A DNA stretch of 64,000 nucleotides from Bradyrhizobium sp. NDS-1 (GTDB taxonomy: Bacteria > Pseudomonadota > Alphaproteobacteria > Rhizobiales > Xanthobacteraceae): assembly GCF_032918005.1 (NCBI RefSeq), contig NZ_CP136628.1, forward strand, positions 2,961,501 through 3,025,500. The letters run 5' to 3'. Both the position numbers and the translations under genes were made by a program. Position 1 is the first letter of the stretch. The number at the start of each line of letters is the position of its first letter. Shown here one piece after another: positions 24,615 through 33,123 of the stretch. The notes below the pieces were generated by a model that did no database searches, was not told the origin of the DNA, and saw nothing but the letters and a program-made list of their open reading frames with translations.

Positions 24615-25055
24615 TCAGGCGGCGGAGCTCACGTCGTCCTTGTCCGCTTCGGCCTTCGGATGGGCGGCCTCGAATTGGCTCCGCAGCTTCTCTTCATAGG
24701 CGATCAGCTTGCGGGCATCCTTCAGTGCCCGGTAGAGGTCGCCGTTCAGGATGTTGTTGTTGATGGCTTCGATGATCGGCCAGGCGCTCGGCACCGCGGT
24801 GACGATGTCGCGCACCAGGTTGAAATAGGTGCCGTGCTGCGTCTGCGGATCCGGCGAGATGTACATGAGCTGCACCGCCAGATAGACGAGCTTGGCCGGC
24901 GTATCGGCGGTCTGGGGCGTGAGGATGTCGCGCTCGCGCAGGATCGGTACGTTGTCGCCGTCGATCAGGAGGCGGGCGCGCTGGTCCGTGTTGGTAATCA
25001 CGCAGTTGCCGACGATGATACGTTCGTGCGGTCTGAGCTCGACCTTGAGGGCCAT
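24615..25055 (-). CDS. flbT: Flagellar biosynthesis repressor FlbT
   Basis: A 146-residue FlbT. In Caulobacter and relatives FlbT binds flagellin mRNA leaders and limits translation or stability until the hook is complete. The family start MALKVELRPHERIIVGNCVI and the middle (LVYLAVQLMYISPDPQTQHG, NLVRDIVTAVPSAWPIIEAI) are well kept, and the tail is variable and acidic. Divergent from the first flagellin gene, with a CtrA-like site about 80 bp upstream of its start. FlaF, its functional antagonist, lies beyond the four flagellins. Confidence 0.92.
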   Translation of the reverse strand: MALKVELRPHERIIVGNCVITNTDQRARLLIDGDNVPILRERDILTPQTADTPAKLVYLAVQLMYISPDPQTQHGTYFNLVRDIVTAVPSAWPIIEAINNNILNGDLYRALKDARKLIAYEEKLRSQFEAAHPKAEADKDDVSSAA

Positions 25056-25131
25056 GCCTGTTCTCCATCAACGCTTTCGTAACCGAGCGTTCGTTGCGGC
25101 CTATCAGGGCGTGATTCTCGCTCGGAATTAG

Positions 25132-25146
25132 TTAACGAGCTCTAAA
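25132..25146 (-). promoter_or_regulatory. CtrA-like site upstream of flbT
   Basis: Read on the minus strand: TTTA-GAGCTCG-TTAA, i.e. the CtrA dyad with N7 spacing and one mismatch. It is about 80 bp upstream of the flbT start. The same TTTA-N7-TTAA form precedes fliX. Confidence 0.4.
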
Positions 25147-25266
25147 TCCCGTGCGTTAGCGCGGAAAAACCCAGTGTTTCCAATGTTGTGGCGGGGTGGT
25201 GGCGCGGCGCCGCGCGCGGCGTCCACCGCCGAATCACACGCCACCCGGCAAAAGCACGGGTTTCAT

Positions 25267-25281
25267 TTCATGTTTCGTTAG
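25267..25281 (+). promoter_or_regulatory. Degenerate CtrA-like site upstream of flagellin 1
   Basis: TTCA-TGTTTCG-TTAG, which keeps the N7 spacing of the CtrA dyad, 109 bp before the flagellin ATG. Equivalent sequences occur 97 and 93 bp before flagellins 2 and 3. A perfect version lies about 109 bp before flagellin 4. Confidence 0.4.
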
Positions 25282-25375
25282 AGGTCTCGGCGCCACGGTC
25301 CGCCGTCGCTGGGTCGATCTCGATCCAAGCAGACGTGTAACAGTAAGCGTCGTTTACCAGAAAGGTAACAGAGTC

Positions 25376-27655
25376 ATGTCCGGTATCGTTCTCTCCGCAT
25401 CGGTTCGCCAGAACCTGCTCTCCCTCCAGTCCACCGCTGACCTCCTCGCCACCACGCAGAACCGTCTGTCGACCGGCAAGAGCGTCAACTCGGCCCTGGA
25501 CAATCCCACCAACTTCTTCACGGCCCAGTCGCTCGACAACCGCGCCAGCGACATCAACAATCTGCTCGACGGTATCGCCAACGGCGTGCAGGTGCTGCAG
25601 GCTGCCAACACCGGCATCACCTCGCTTCAGAAGCTGATCGACAGCGCCAAGTCGATCGCCAACCAGGCGCTGCAGACCACGGTCGGCTATTCCACCAAGT
25701 CCAACGTTTCCGCCACCATCTCCGGTGCAACGGCGGCTGACCTGCGTGGCACGACGAGCTTCGCCAGCGCGACGGCGAGCAGCAACGTGGTGTTCAGCGG
25801 CGCTGCCGGCGGCACGACGGCTGCGAGCGGCACCACGACGCTCGGCGCCACCATCGGCGCCTTCGCGGGCACCGCGGCAACGGCCGGCGACGGCACCACG
25901 GCCCTGACCGGCACCATCACGCTGATCGCCACCAACGGCACGACCGCCACCGGTCTGGCGAGCAACGCTCAGCCCGCCGATGGCGACACGCTGACCGTGA
26001 ACGGCAAGACCATCACCTTCCGCAGCGGTTCCGCTCCGGCCTCGAGCGGCGTTCCGTCCGGCTCGGGCGTCAGCGGCAACCTCGTCACCGACGGCAGCGG
26101 CAACACCACCATCTATCTCGGCACGGCCGGCACCCCGACTGCGAACGTCAACGACCTGTTGACCGCGGTCGATCTGGCCAGCGGCGTCAAGACGGTCTCC
26201 ATCAGCGCCGGTGCTGCGACGATTGCGACGAGCAACAACCAGACCGCTTCGAGCGTTGGCGGCGGTGCCGTCACACTGAGAAGCTCGACGGGTGCGGATC
26301 TCAGCGTCACCGGCAAGGCCGACCTGCTCAAGTCTCTCGGCCTGAGCGCATCGGTCGGTGGCGGCAACGCCACGGTGACCGTCAACCGGACCACGACCGC
26401 AGCCTCGCTCGGTGCGACGATCACCGACGGTTCGACGCTGAATGTCAACGGTCACGTCATCACCTTCAAGAACGCGCCGATCCCGGGCTCGACCGGTGCT
26501 CCGAGCGTTCCGACAGGATTTGGCGCCAACGGCAACGTCCTCACCGACGGCGCCGGCAACTCGACGGTCTATCTGCAGGGCGGCACGGTCAACGACGTCC
26601 TGAAGGCGATCGACCTGGCCACCGGCGTGCAGACCGCGACGGTCAACGCCAACGGCACCGCGACGCTTGCGACGGCCTCCGGCCAGACCAACTCGTCGAT
26701 CAACGCCTCGGGCCAGCTCAAGCTCTCGACCGGCGTTAACGCCGATCTGTCGATCACCGGTACCGGCAACGCGCTGAACGCGCTTGGCCTCGCCGGCAAC
26801 ACCGGGACGGCGACCGCGTTCACCGCGGCCCGCACCTCCGGCGTCGGCGGTATCAGCGGCAAGACCTTGACCTTCTCCTCCTTCAACGGCGGCACGGCGG
26901 TCAACGTCACCTTCGGCGACGGCACCAACGGCACGGTCAAGACGCTCGATCAGCTCAACACCAAGCTGCAGGCCAACAACCTGTCTGCGACGATCGACGC
27001 CAACGGCCTGCTGACCATCTCGACCACCAACGACTACGCGTCCTCGACCATCGGATCGAGCGCCGCAGGTGGTGCGATCGGCGGCACGCTGACCTCGTCG
27101 CTGACCTTCTCGACGGCTTCCACTCCCGTCCAGGATACGGTTGCACAGACCTCGCGTGCGAACCTGGTCTCTCAGTACAACAACATCCTGAACCAGATCG
27201 ACACGACGGCGCAGGACTCCTCGTTCAACGGTGTCAACCTCTTGAACGGCGACCAGCTCAAGCTGGTGTTCGACGAGACCGGCAAGTCGAACCTGAGCAT
27301 CACGGGCGTGACCTACAACTCCAAGGGTCTGGGCCTTGCTGCGCTGACCAGCGGTGTCGACTTCATCGACAACGCTGCCACCAACAAGGTGCTGACCAAC
27401 CTGAACGCCGCGTCGAGCACGCTGCGCTCGGAAGCCTCGGCCCTCGGTTCGAACCTCTCGGTGGTGCAGGTTCGTCAGGACTTCAACAAGAGCCTGATCA
27501 ACGTGCTGCAGACCGGTTCGGCCAACCTGACGCTGGCCGACACCAACACCGAAGCGGCCAACAGCCAGGCGCTGTCGACCCGCCAGTCCATCGCGGTCTC
27601 CGCGCTGTCGCTGGCCAACCAGTCGCAGCAGAGCGTGCTGCAGCTGCTCCGCTAA
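25376..27655 (+). CDS. fliC: Flagellin 1 (first of four tandem copies)
   Basis: A 759-residue filament protein. The first ~110 residues form flagellin D0/D1 (SASVRQNLLSLQSTADLLAT, LSTGKSVNSALDNPTNFFTA), and the last ~170 residues the C-terminal D1/D0 (QVRQDFNKSLINVLQTGSAN ending SQQSVLQLLR). The middle holds three related beta modules starting near DGDTLTVNGKTITF, DGSTLNVNGHVITF and ISGKTLTFSSFNGG. The start is the ATG at 25376 after AAAGGTAA; the in-frame extension to 25196 is proline- and arginine-rich and non-flagellin. It is nearly identical to copies 2 and 3. Codon use is strongly biased, as expected for a highly expressed gene. Control probably involves FlbT/FlaF. Confidence 0.93.
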   Translation: MSGIVLSASVRQNLLSLQSTADLLATTQNRLSTGKSVNSALDNPTNFFTAQSLDNRASDINNLLDGIANGVQVLQAANTGITSLQKLIDSAKSIANQALQTTVGYSTKSNVSATISGATAADLRGTTSFASATASSNVVFSGAAGGTTAASGTTTLGATIGAFAGTAATAGDGTTALTGTITLIATNGTTATGLASNAQPADGDTLTVNGKTITFRSGSAPASSGVPSGSGVSGNLVTDGSGNTTIYLGTAGTPTANVNDLLTAVDLASGVKTVSISAGAATIATSNNQTASSVGGGAVTLRSSTGADLSVTGKADLLKSLGLSASVGGGNATVTVNRTTTAASLGATITDGSTLNVNGHVITFKNAPIPGSTGAPSVPTGFGANGNVLTDGAGNSTVYLQGGTVNDVLKAIDLATGVQTATVNANGTATLATASGQTNSSINASGQLKLSTGVNADLSITGTGNALNALGLAGNTGTATAFTAARTSGVGGISGKTLTFSSFNGGTAVNVTFGDGTNGTVKTLDQLNTKLQANNLSATIDANGLLTISTTNDYASSTIGSSAAGGAIGGTLTSSLTFSTASTPVQDTVAQTSRANLVSQYNNILNQIDTTAQDSSFNGVNLLNGDQLKLVFDETGKSNLSITGVTYNSKGLGLAALTSGVDFIDNAATNKVLTNLNAASSTLRSEASALGSNLSVVQVRQDFNKSLINVLQTGSANLTLADTNTEAANSQALSTRQSIAVSALSLANQSQQSVLQLLR

Positions 27656-27683
27656 CGAGCGGACGACATCGCAAGACGATCAC

Positions 27684-27717
27684 GGCGGCGGGGCTTCGGC
27701 CCCGCCGCTTTGTTTTT
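27684..27717 (+). terminator. Terminator of flagellin 1
   Basis: GC-rich hairpin GCGGGGC-TTCG-GCCCCGC followed by a T-rich tract. The sequence from the flagellin stop through this hairpin is repeated almost exactly after flagellin 2. Confidence 0.85.
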
Positions 27718-27921
27718 GCAACGGCATCAAGGTGCCGCTCGGCGAGGCCGGAGTGCATGCGTTCGGATGCAGCGAATTGCTCACTCTGAGTTATGGTTGA
27801 TAAGTCGCAAATGCCTCGCCGCTGCACCAAAAAGCATCATTCTATCATGACGATATAGGCGAGCACGATCCGGCTCCGAACGCGCGTATGGTGAATCCGG
27901 GCAAGGACTGCCGCGACACGC

Positions 27922-27936
27922 TTCATGCTTTGTTAG
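27922..27936 (+). promoter_or_regulatory. Degenerate CtrA-like site upstream of flagellin 2
   Basis: TTCA-TGCTTTG-TTAG with N7 spacing, 97 bp before the ATG. The rest of the ~360 bp between flagellins 1 and 2 holds the terminator and no gene. Confidence 0.4.
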
Positions 27937-28018
27937 CCGTCTGCGTTCACCGTCCCGGCATCGATTAATCCTAATCGAAGTTTGTTTGTTGCGTTGCGTA
28001 CCAGAAGGGTAACACTCA

Positions 28019-30298
28019 ATGTCCGGTATCGTCCTCTCCTCGTCGGTTCGTCAGAACCTGCTCTCCCTCCAGTCCACCGCTGACCTCCTCGCCACCACAC
28101 AGAGCCGTCTGTCGACCGGCAAGAGCGTCAACTCGGCCCTGGACAATCCCACCAACTTCTTCACCGCACAGTCGCTCGACAACCGCGCCAGCGACATCAA
28201 CAATTTGCTCGACGGCATCGCCAACGGCGTGCAGGTGCTGCAGGCCGCCAACACCGGCATCACCTCGCTGCAGAAGCTGATCGACAGCGCCAAGTCGATC
28301 GCCAACCAGGCGCTGCAGACCACGGTCGGCTACTCCACCAAGTCGAACGTCTCGACCACCATCTCCGGTGCGACGTCGGCCGATCTGCGCGGCACGACCA
28401 GCTTCGCCAGCGCGACCGCGAGCAGCAACGTGCTGTATAGCGGTGCTGCCGGCGGCACGACGGCTGCGAGCGGCACCACGACGCTCGGCGCCACCATCGG
28501 CGCCTTCGCGGGCACCGCGGCAACGGCCGGCGACGGCACCACGGCCCTGACCGGCACCATCACGCTGATCGCCACCAACGGCACCACCGCAACCGGTCTG
28601 GCGAGCAACGCTCAGCCCGCCGATGGCGACACGCTGACCGTGAACGGCAAGACCATCACCTTCCGCAGCGGTTCCGCTCCGGCGGCGGCCAGCGTTCCGA
28701 CCGGCTCGGGCGTCAGCGGCAACCTCGTCACCGACGGCAACGGCAACACCACGGTCTATCTCGGCACGGCCGGCACCCCGACTGCGACCGTCAACGACCT
28801 GTTGACCGCGGTCGATCTCGCCAGCGGCGTCAAGACGGTCGCCATCAGCGCCGGTGCTGCGACGATCGCCACGAGCAACAACCAGACCGCTTCGAGCGTT
28901 GGCGGCGGTGCCGTCACACTGAGGAGCTCGACGGGTGCGGATCTCAGCGTCACCGGCAAGGCCGACCTGCTCAAGTCTCTTGGCCTGAGCGCATCGGTCG
29001 GCGGCGGCAACGCCACGGTGTCCGTCAACCGGACCACGACCGCAGCCTCGCTCGGTGCGACGATCACCGACGGTTCGACATTGAACGTCAACGGTCACGT
29101 CATCACCTTCAAGAACGCGCCGATCCCGGGCTCGACCGGTGCTCCCAGCGTTCCGACAGGATTTGGCGCCACCGGCAACGTCCTCACCGACGGCGCCGGC
29201 AACTCGACGGTCTATCTGCAGGGCGGCACGGTCAACGACGTCCTGAAGGCGATCGACCTGGCCACCGGCGTGCAGACCGCGACGATCGGCGCCAACGGCA
29301 CCGCGACGCTTGCGACGGCCTCCGGCCAGACCAACTCGTCGATCAACGCCTCGGGCCAGCTCAAGCTCTCGACCGGCGTTAACGCCGACCTGTCGGTCAC
29401 CGGCACCGGCAATGCGCTGAATGCGCTTGGCCTCGCCGGCAACACCGGGACTGCGACCGCCTTCACAGCGGCCCGCACCTCCGGCGTCGGCGGTATCAGC
29501 GGCAAGACCTTGACCTTCACCTCCTTCAACGCAGGCACGGCGGTCAACGTCACCTTCGGCGACGGCACCAACGGCACGGTCAAGACGCTCGATCAGCTCA
29601 ACACCAAGCTGCAGGCCAACAACCTGTCTGCGACGATCGACGCCAACGGCCTGCTGACGATCTCGACCACCAACGACTACGCGTCCTCGACCATCGGATC
29701 GAGCGCCGCAGGTGGTGCGATCGGCGGTACGCTGACCTCGGCGCTGACCTTCTCGACGGCTTCCACTCCCGTCCAGGACGTCGTCGCACAGACCTCGCGT
29801 GCGAACCTGGTCTCTCAGTACAACAACATCCTGAACCAGATCGACTCGACGGCGCAGGACTCCTCGTTCAACGGCGTCAACCTGCTCAACGGCGACCAGC
29901 TCAAGCTGGTGTTCGACGAGACCGGCAAGTCGAACCTGAGCATCACGGGCGTGACCTACAACTCCAAGGGTCTGGGCCTTGCTGCGCTGACCAGCGGTGT
30001 CGACTTCATCGACAACGCTGCCACCAACAAGGTGCTGACCAACCTGAACGCCGCGTCGAGCACGCTGCGCTCGGAAGCCTCGGCTCTCGGCTCGAACCTG
30101 ACGATCGTGCAGGTTCGTCAGGACTTCAACAAGAACCTGATCAACGTGCTGCAGACCGGCTCGGCCAACCTGACGCTGGCCGACACCAACGTCGAGGCGG
30201 CCAACAGCCAGGCGCTGTCGACCCGCCAGTCCATCGCGGTCTCCGCGCTGTCGCTGGCCAACCAGTCGCAGCAGAGCGTGCTCCAGCTGCTCCGCTAA
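28019..30298 (+). CDS. fliC: Flagellin 2 (second of four tandem copies)
   Basis: A 759-residue flagellin differing from copy 1 at scattered positions only, for example SSSVRQN for SASVRQN at the start, YSGAAGG for FSGAAGG, and LTIVQVRQ for LSVVQVRQ near the end. It has the same D0/D1 ends and the same three internal beta modules. The ATG is preceded by GAAGGGTAACA. Its own leader and terminator suggest separate transcription. Near identity with copies 1 and 3 points to recent duplication or ongoing gene conversion. Confidence 0.93.
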   Translation: MSGIVLSSSVRQNLLSLQSTADLLATTQSRLSTGKSVNSALDNPTNFFTAQSLDNRASDINNLLDGIANGVQVLQAANTGITSLQKLIDSAKSIANQALQTTVGYSTKSNVSTTISGATSADLRGTTSFASATASSNVLYSGAAGGTTAASGTTTLGATIGAFAGTAATAGDGTTALTGTITLIATNGTTATGLASNAQPADGDTLTVNGKTITFRSGSAPAAASVPTGSGVSGNLVTDGNGNTTVYLGTAGTPTATVNDLLTAVDLASGVKTVAISAGAATIATSNNQTASSVGGGAVTLRSSTGADLSVTGKADLLKSLGLSASVGGGNATVSVNRTTTAASLGATITDGSTLNVNGHVITFKNAPIPGSTGAPSVPTGFGATGNVLTDGAGNSTVYLQGGTVNDVLKAIDLATGVQTATIGANGTATLATASGQTNSSINASGQLKLSTGVNADLSVTGTGNALNALGLAGNTGTATAFTAARTSGVGGISGKTLTFTSFNAGTAVNVTFGDGTNGTVKTLDQLNTKLQANNLSATIDANGLLTISTTNDYASSTIGSSAAGGAIGGTLTSALTFSTASTPVQDVVAQTSRANLVSQYNNILNQIDSTAQDSSFNGVNLLNGDQLKLVFDETGKSNLSITGVTYNSKGLGLAALTSGVDFIDNAATNKVLTNLNAASSTLRSEASALGSNLTIVQVRQDFNKNLINVLQTGSANLTLADTNVEAANSQALSTRQSIAVSALSLANQSQQSVLQLLR

Positions 30299-30326
30299 CA
30301 AGCGGACGACATCGCAAGACGATCAC

Positions 30327-30357
30327 GGCGGCGGGGCTTCGGCCCCGCCGCTTTTTT
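30327..30357 (+). terminator. Terminator of flagellin 2
   Basis: The same GCGGGGC-TTCG-GCCCCGC hairpin as after flagellin 1, followed here by a clean run of six T. Confidence 0.88.
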
Positions 30358-30531
30358 CATTCGTCACGCGACGTTTCGAGAGGTCGGGCCTCACTCCGAA
30401 AAAGTAACCAGGGGTTATGGTTAATGGAGCGTAAGCGCGAAGAAATACCAATGATTTCAGGTCGATTGTCGATCCCCTCGGTGCCTTGCCCACGCTTATG
30501 GTGAACCGGCGCTTATGCAGGCGAAGTTCGT

Positions 30532-30546
30532 TTCACCTTTTGTTAG
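30532..30546 (+). promoter_or_regulatory. Degenerate CtrA-like site upstream of flagellin 3
   Basis: TTCA-CCTTTTG-TTAG with N7 spacing, followed by CCAT, 93 bp before the flagellin 3 ATG. The remaining ~320 bp leader contains no gene. Confidence 0.4.
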
Positions 30547-30624
30547 CCATGTCGCGGCACGCTGGCCCCGTCACTCGATCCGAAGCGATCGAACGAAGAC
30601 GCGTAAGCCAGAAGGGTAAGAGTC

Positions 30625-32904
30625 ATGTCAGGTATTGTTCTCTCTGCGTCGGTTCGCCAGAACCTTCTCTCTCTCCAGTCCACCGCCGATCTTCTCGCCA
30701 CCACACAGAACCGTCTGTCGACCGGCAAGAGCGTCAACTCGGCCCTGGACAATCCCACCAACTTCTTCACGGCACAGTCGCTCGACAACCGCGCCAGCGA
30801 CATCAACAATTTGCTCGACGGCATCGCCAACGGCGTGCAGGTGCTGCAGGCCGCCAACACCGGCCTGACCTCGCTGCAGAAGCTGATCGACAGCGCCAAG
30901 TCGATCGCCAACCAGGCGCTGCAGACCACCGTCGGCTACTCCACCAAGTCCAACGTCTCCACCACGATCGCCGGTGCGACGGCGGCCGACCTGCGCGGTA
31001 CGACTTCGTTCGCCAGCGCGACCGCGAGCAGCAACGTGCTGTATAACGGCACGGCCGGCGGCACCACGGCGGCGAACGGCACCACGACGCTCGGCGCCAC
31101 CATCGGCGCCTTCACGGGCACTGCGGGAACGGCCGGCGACGGCACCACGGCCCTGACCGGCACCATCACGCTGATTGCCACCAACGGCACGACCGCCACC
31201 GGCCTCGCCAGCAACGCTCAGCCCGCCGACGGCGACACGCTGACGGTGAACGGCAAGACCATCACGTTCCGCAGCGGCGCTGCGCCGACGTCGGCGGGCG
31301 TTCCGGCCGGTTCGGGCGTCAGCGGCAATCTCGTCACCGACGGCAACGGCAACACCACGGTCTATCTCGGCACGGCCGGCACCCCGACTGCGACCGTCAA
31401 CGACCTGTTGACCGCGGTCGATCTCGCCAGCGGCGTCAAGACGGTCGCCATCAGTGCCGGTGCTGCGACGATTGCCACGAGCAACAACCAGACCGCTTCG
31501 AGCGTCGGCGGCGGTGCCGTCACGCTGAGAAGCTCGACGGGTGCGGATCTCAGCGTCACCGGCAGAGCCGACCTGCTCAAGTCTCTCGGCCTGAGCGCAT
31601 CGGTCGGCGGCGGCAATGCCACGGTGTCCGTCAACCGGACCACGACCTCGGCCTCGCTCGGTGCGACGATCACCGACGGTTCGACGCTGAACGTCAACGG
31701 TCACGTCATCACCTTCAAGAACGCGCCGATCCCCGGCTCGACCGGTGCTCCCAGCGTTCCGACAGGATTTGGCGCTACCGGCAACGTCCTCACCGACGGC
31801 AACGGCAACTCGACGGTCTATCTGCAGGGCGGCACGGTCAACGACGTCCTGAAGGCGATCGATCTGGCCACCGGCGTGCAGACCGCGACGATCGGCGCCA
31901 ACGGCACCGCGACGCTTGCGACCGCAACCGGTCAATCGAACTCCACGATCAATACGTCCGGTCAGCTCAAACTCTCGACCGGCATCAATGCCGATCTGTC
32001 AATCACCGGCAGCGGCAACGCGTTGAACGTGTTAGGCCTCGCCGGCAACACCGGTAGCGCGACTGCCTTTACTGCGGCCCGCACCTCCGGCATCGGCGGC
32101 ATCGCCGGGAAGACCTTGACCTTCACCTCCTTCAACGGCGGCACGGCGGTCAACGTCACCTTCGGCGACGGCACCAACGGCACGATCAAGACGCTCGATC
32201 AGCTCAACACCAAGCTGCAGGCCAACAACCTCGCCGCGACGATCGATGCCAACGGCCTGCTGACGATCACGGCCTCGAACGACTACGCGTCCTCGACGCT
32301 CGGCTCGACGGTGGCCGGCGGCGCGATCGGCGGCACGCTCACTTCGGCGCTGACCTTCTCGACGGCCTCCACCCCCGTCCAGGATGGCGTTGCCCAGACG
32401 GCGCGTGCCAATCTGGTGTCTCAGTTCAACAACATCCTGAACCAGATCGACACCACCGCGCAGGACTCCTCGTTCAACGGTGTCAACCTCTTGAACGGCG
32501 ATCAGCTCAAGCTAGTGTTCGACGAGACCGCTAAGTCGAGCCTGAACATCACGGGCGTGACCTATAATTCCAAGGGTCTCGGCCTCGCTGCGCTGACGAT
32601 CGGCGTCGACTTCATCGACAACGCCGCCGCCAACCGGGTGCTGACCAACCTGAACGCCGCCTCGAGCACGCTGCGCTCGCAGGCCTCGAGCCTCGGCTCG
32701 AACCTCTCGGTGGTGCAGATCCGTCAGGACTTCAACAAGAACCTGATCAACGTGCTGCAGACCGGTTCGTCCAACCTGACCCTGGCCGACACCAACGTCG
32801 AGGCGGCCAACAGCCAGGCGCTGTCGACCCGACAGTCGATCGCGGTCTCCGCGCTGTCGCTGGCCAACCAGTCGCAGCAGAGCGTGCTCCAGCTGCTCCG
32901 CTAA
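30625..32904 (+). CDS. fliC: Flagellin 3 (third of four tandem copies)
   Basis: A 759-residue flagellin with the same length and module order as copies 1 and 2. It is slightly more diverged in the third module and beyond (GTIKTLDQLNTKLQANNLAA, ASTLGSTVAGGAIGG for STIGSSAAGGAIGG). The ends keep the export and polymerisation helices. The start ATG follows GAAGGGTAAG. The mosaic pattern, with long identical runs and clustered differences, is what gene conversion between tandem copies would leave. Confidence 0.93.
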   Translation: MSGIVLSASVRQNLLSLQSTADLLATTQNRLSTGKSVNSALDNPTNFFTAQSLDNRASDINNLLDGIANGVQVLQAANTGLTSLQKLIDSAKSIANQALQTTVGYSTKSNVSTTIAGATAADLRGTTSFASATASSNVLYNGTAGGTTAANGTTTLGATIGAFTGTAGTAGDGTTALTGTITLIATNGTTATGLASNAQPADGDTLTVNGKTITFRSGAAPTSAGVPAGSGVSGNLVTDGNGNTTVYLGTAGTPTATVNDLLTAVDLASGVKTVAISAGAATIATSNNQTASSVGGGAVTLRSSTGADLSVTGRADLLKSLGLSASVGGGNATVSVNRTTTSASLGATITDGSTLNVNGHVITFKNAPIPGSTGAPSVPTGFGATGNVLTDGNGNSTVYLQGGTVNDVLKAIDLATGVQTATIGANGTATLATATGQSNSTINTSGQLKLSTGINADLSITGSGNALNVLGLAGNTGSATAFTAARTSGIGGIAGKTLTFTSFNGGTAVNVTFGDGTNGTIKTLDQLNTKLQANNLAATIDANGLLTITASNDYASSTLGSTVAGGAIGGTLTSALTFSTASTPVQDGVAQTARANLVSQFNNILNQIDTTAQDSSFNGVNLLNGDQLKLVFDETAKSSLNITGVTYNSKGLGLAALTIGVDFIDNAAANRVLTNLNAASSTLRSQASSLGSNLSVVQIRQDFNKNLINVLQTGSSNLTLADTNVEAANSQALSTRQSIAVSALSLANQSQQSVLQLLR

Positions 32905-32933
32905 TAAGCGATTGAAATTGCTGAATAAAAACG

Positions 32934-32969
32934 AGCGGCGGGGCCATTTGCCCCGCCGCTCTTTCTTTG
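32934..32969 (+). terminator. Terminator of flagellin 3
   Basis: AGCGGCGGGGC and GCCCCGCCGCT-type arms around a short loop, followed by a T-rich tract. The loop (CATTTG) differs from the TTCG of copies 1 and 2. Confidence 0.85.
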
Positions 32970-33014
32970 CGCCCTGGGCGGGCAGGGGCATTCACCGGCC
33001 ATTAACCCTGTCGT

Positions 33015-33029
33015 TTAAACCGGCGTTAA
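33015..33029 (+). promoter_or_regulatory. CtrA consensus site upstream of flagellin 4
   Basis: Perfect TTAA-ACCGGCG-TTAA followed by CCAT, about 109 bp before the flagellin 4 ATG, the same place as the degenerate versions before the other copies. A GG-N10-GC arrangement (CTGGACAAAAGCCCGC, 33057-33072) downstream is a weak sigma-54 candidate. Confidence 0.6.
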
Positions 33030-33123
33030 CCATACTTTAAAGGACACCCCTTAAGACTGGACAAAAGCCCGCTTTCGAGACCGCGCGGCCGATTCGTATC
33101 CGGTTCAAGAGGAAGACTCGCCA

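Noticed and set aside
28016..30301. 761-residue open frame antisense to flagellin 2
   Set aside because: It mirrors the flagellin codon by codon, is rich in Arg/Gly/Asp with no domain, and results from the strong GC-rich third-position bias of a highly expressed gene. The plus-strand flagellin is certain.
33057..33072. Sigma-54-like sequence before flagellin 4
   Set aside because: GG-N10-GC spacing is right, but the -24 (CTGGACA) and -12 (CCGC) boxes are poor, so it is only mentioned with the CtrA site.
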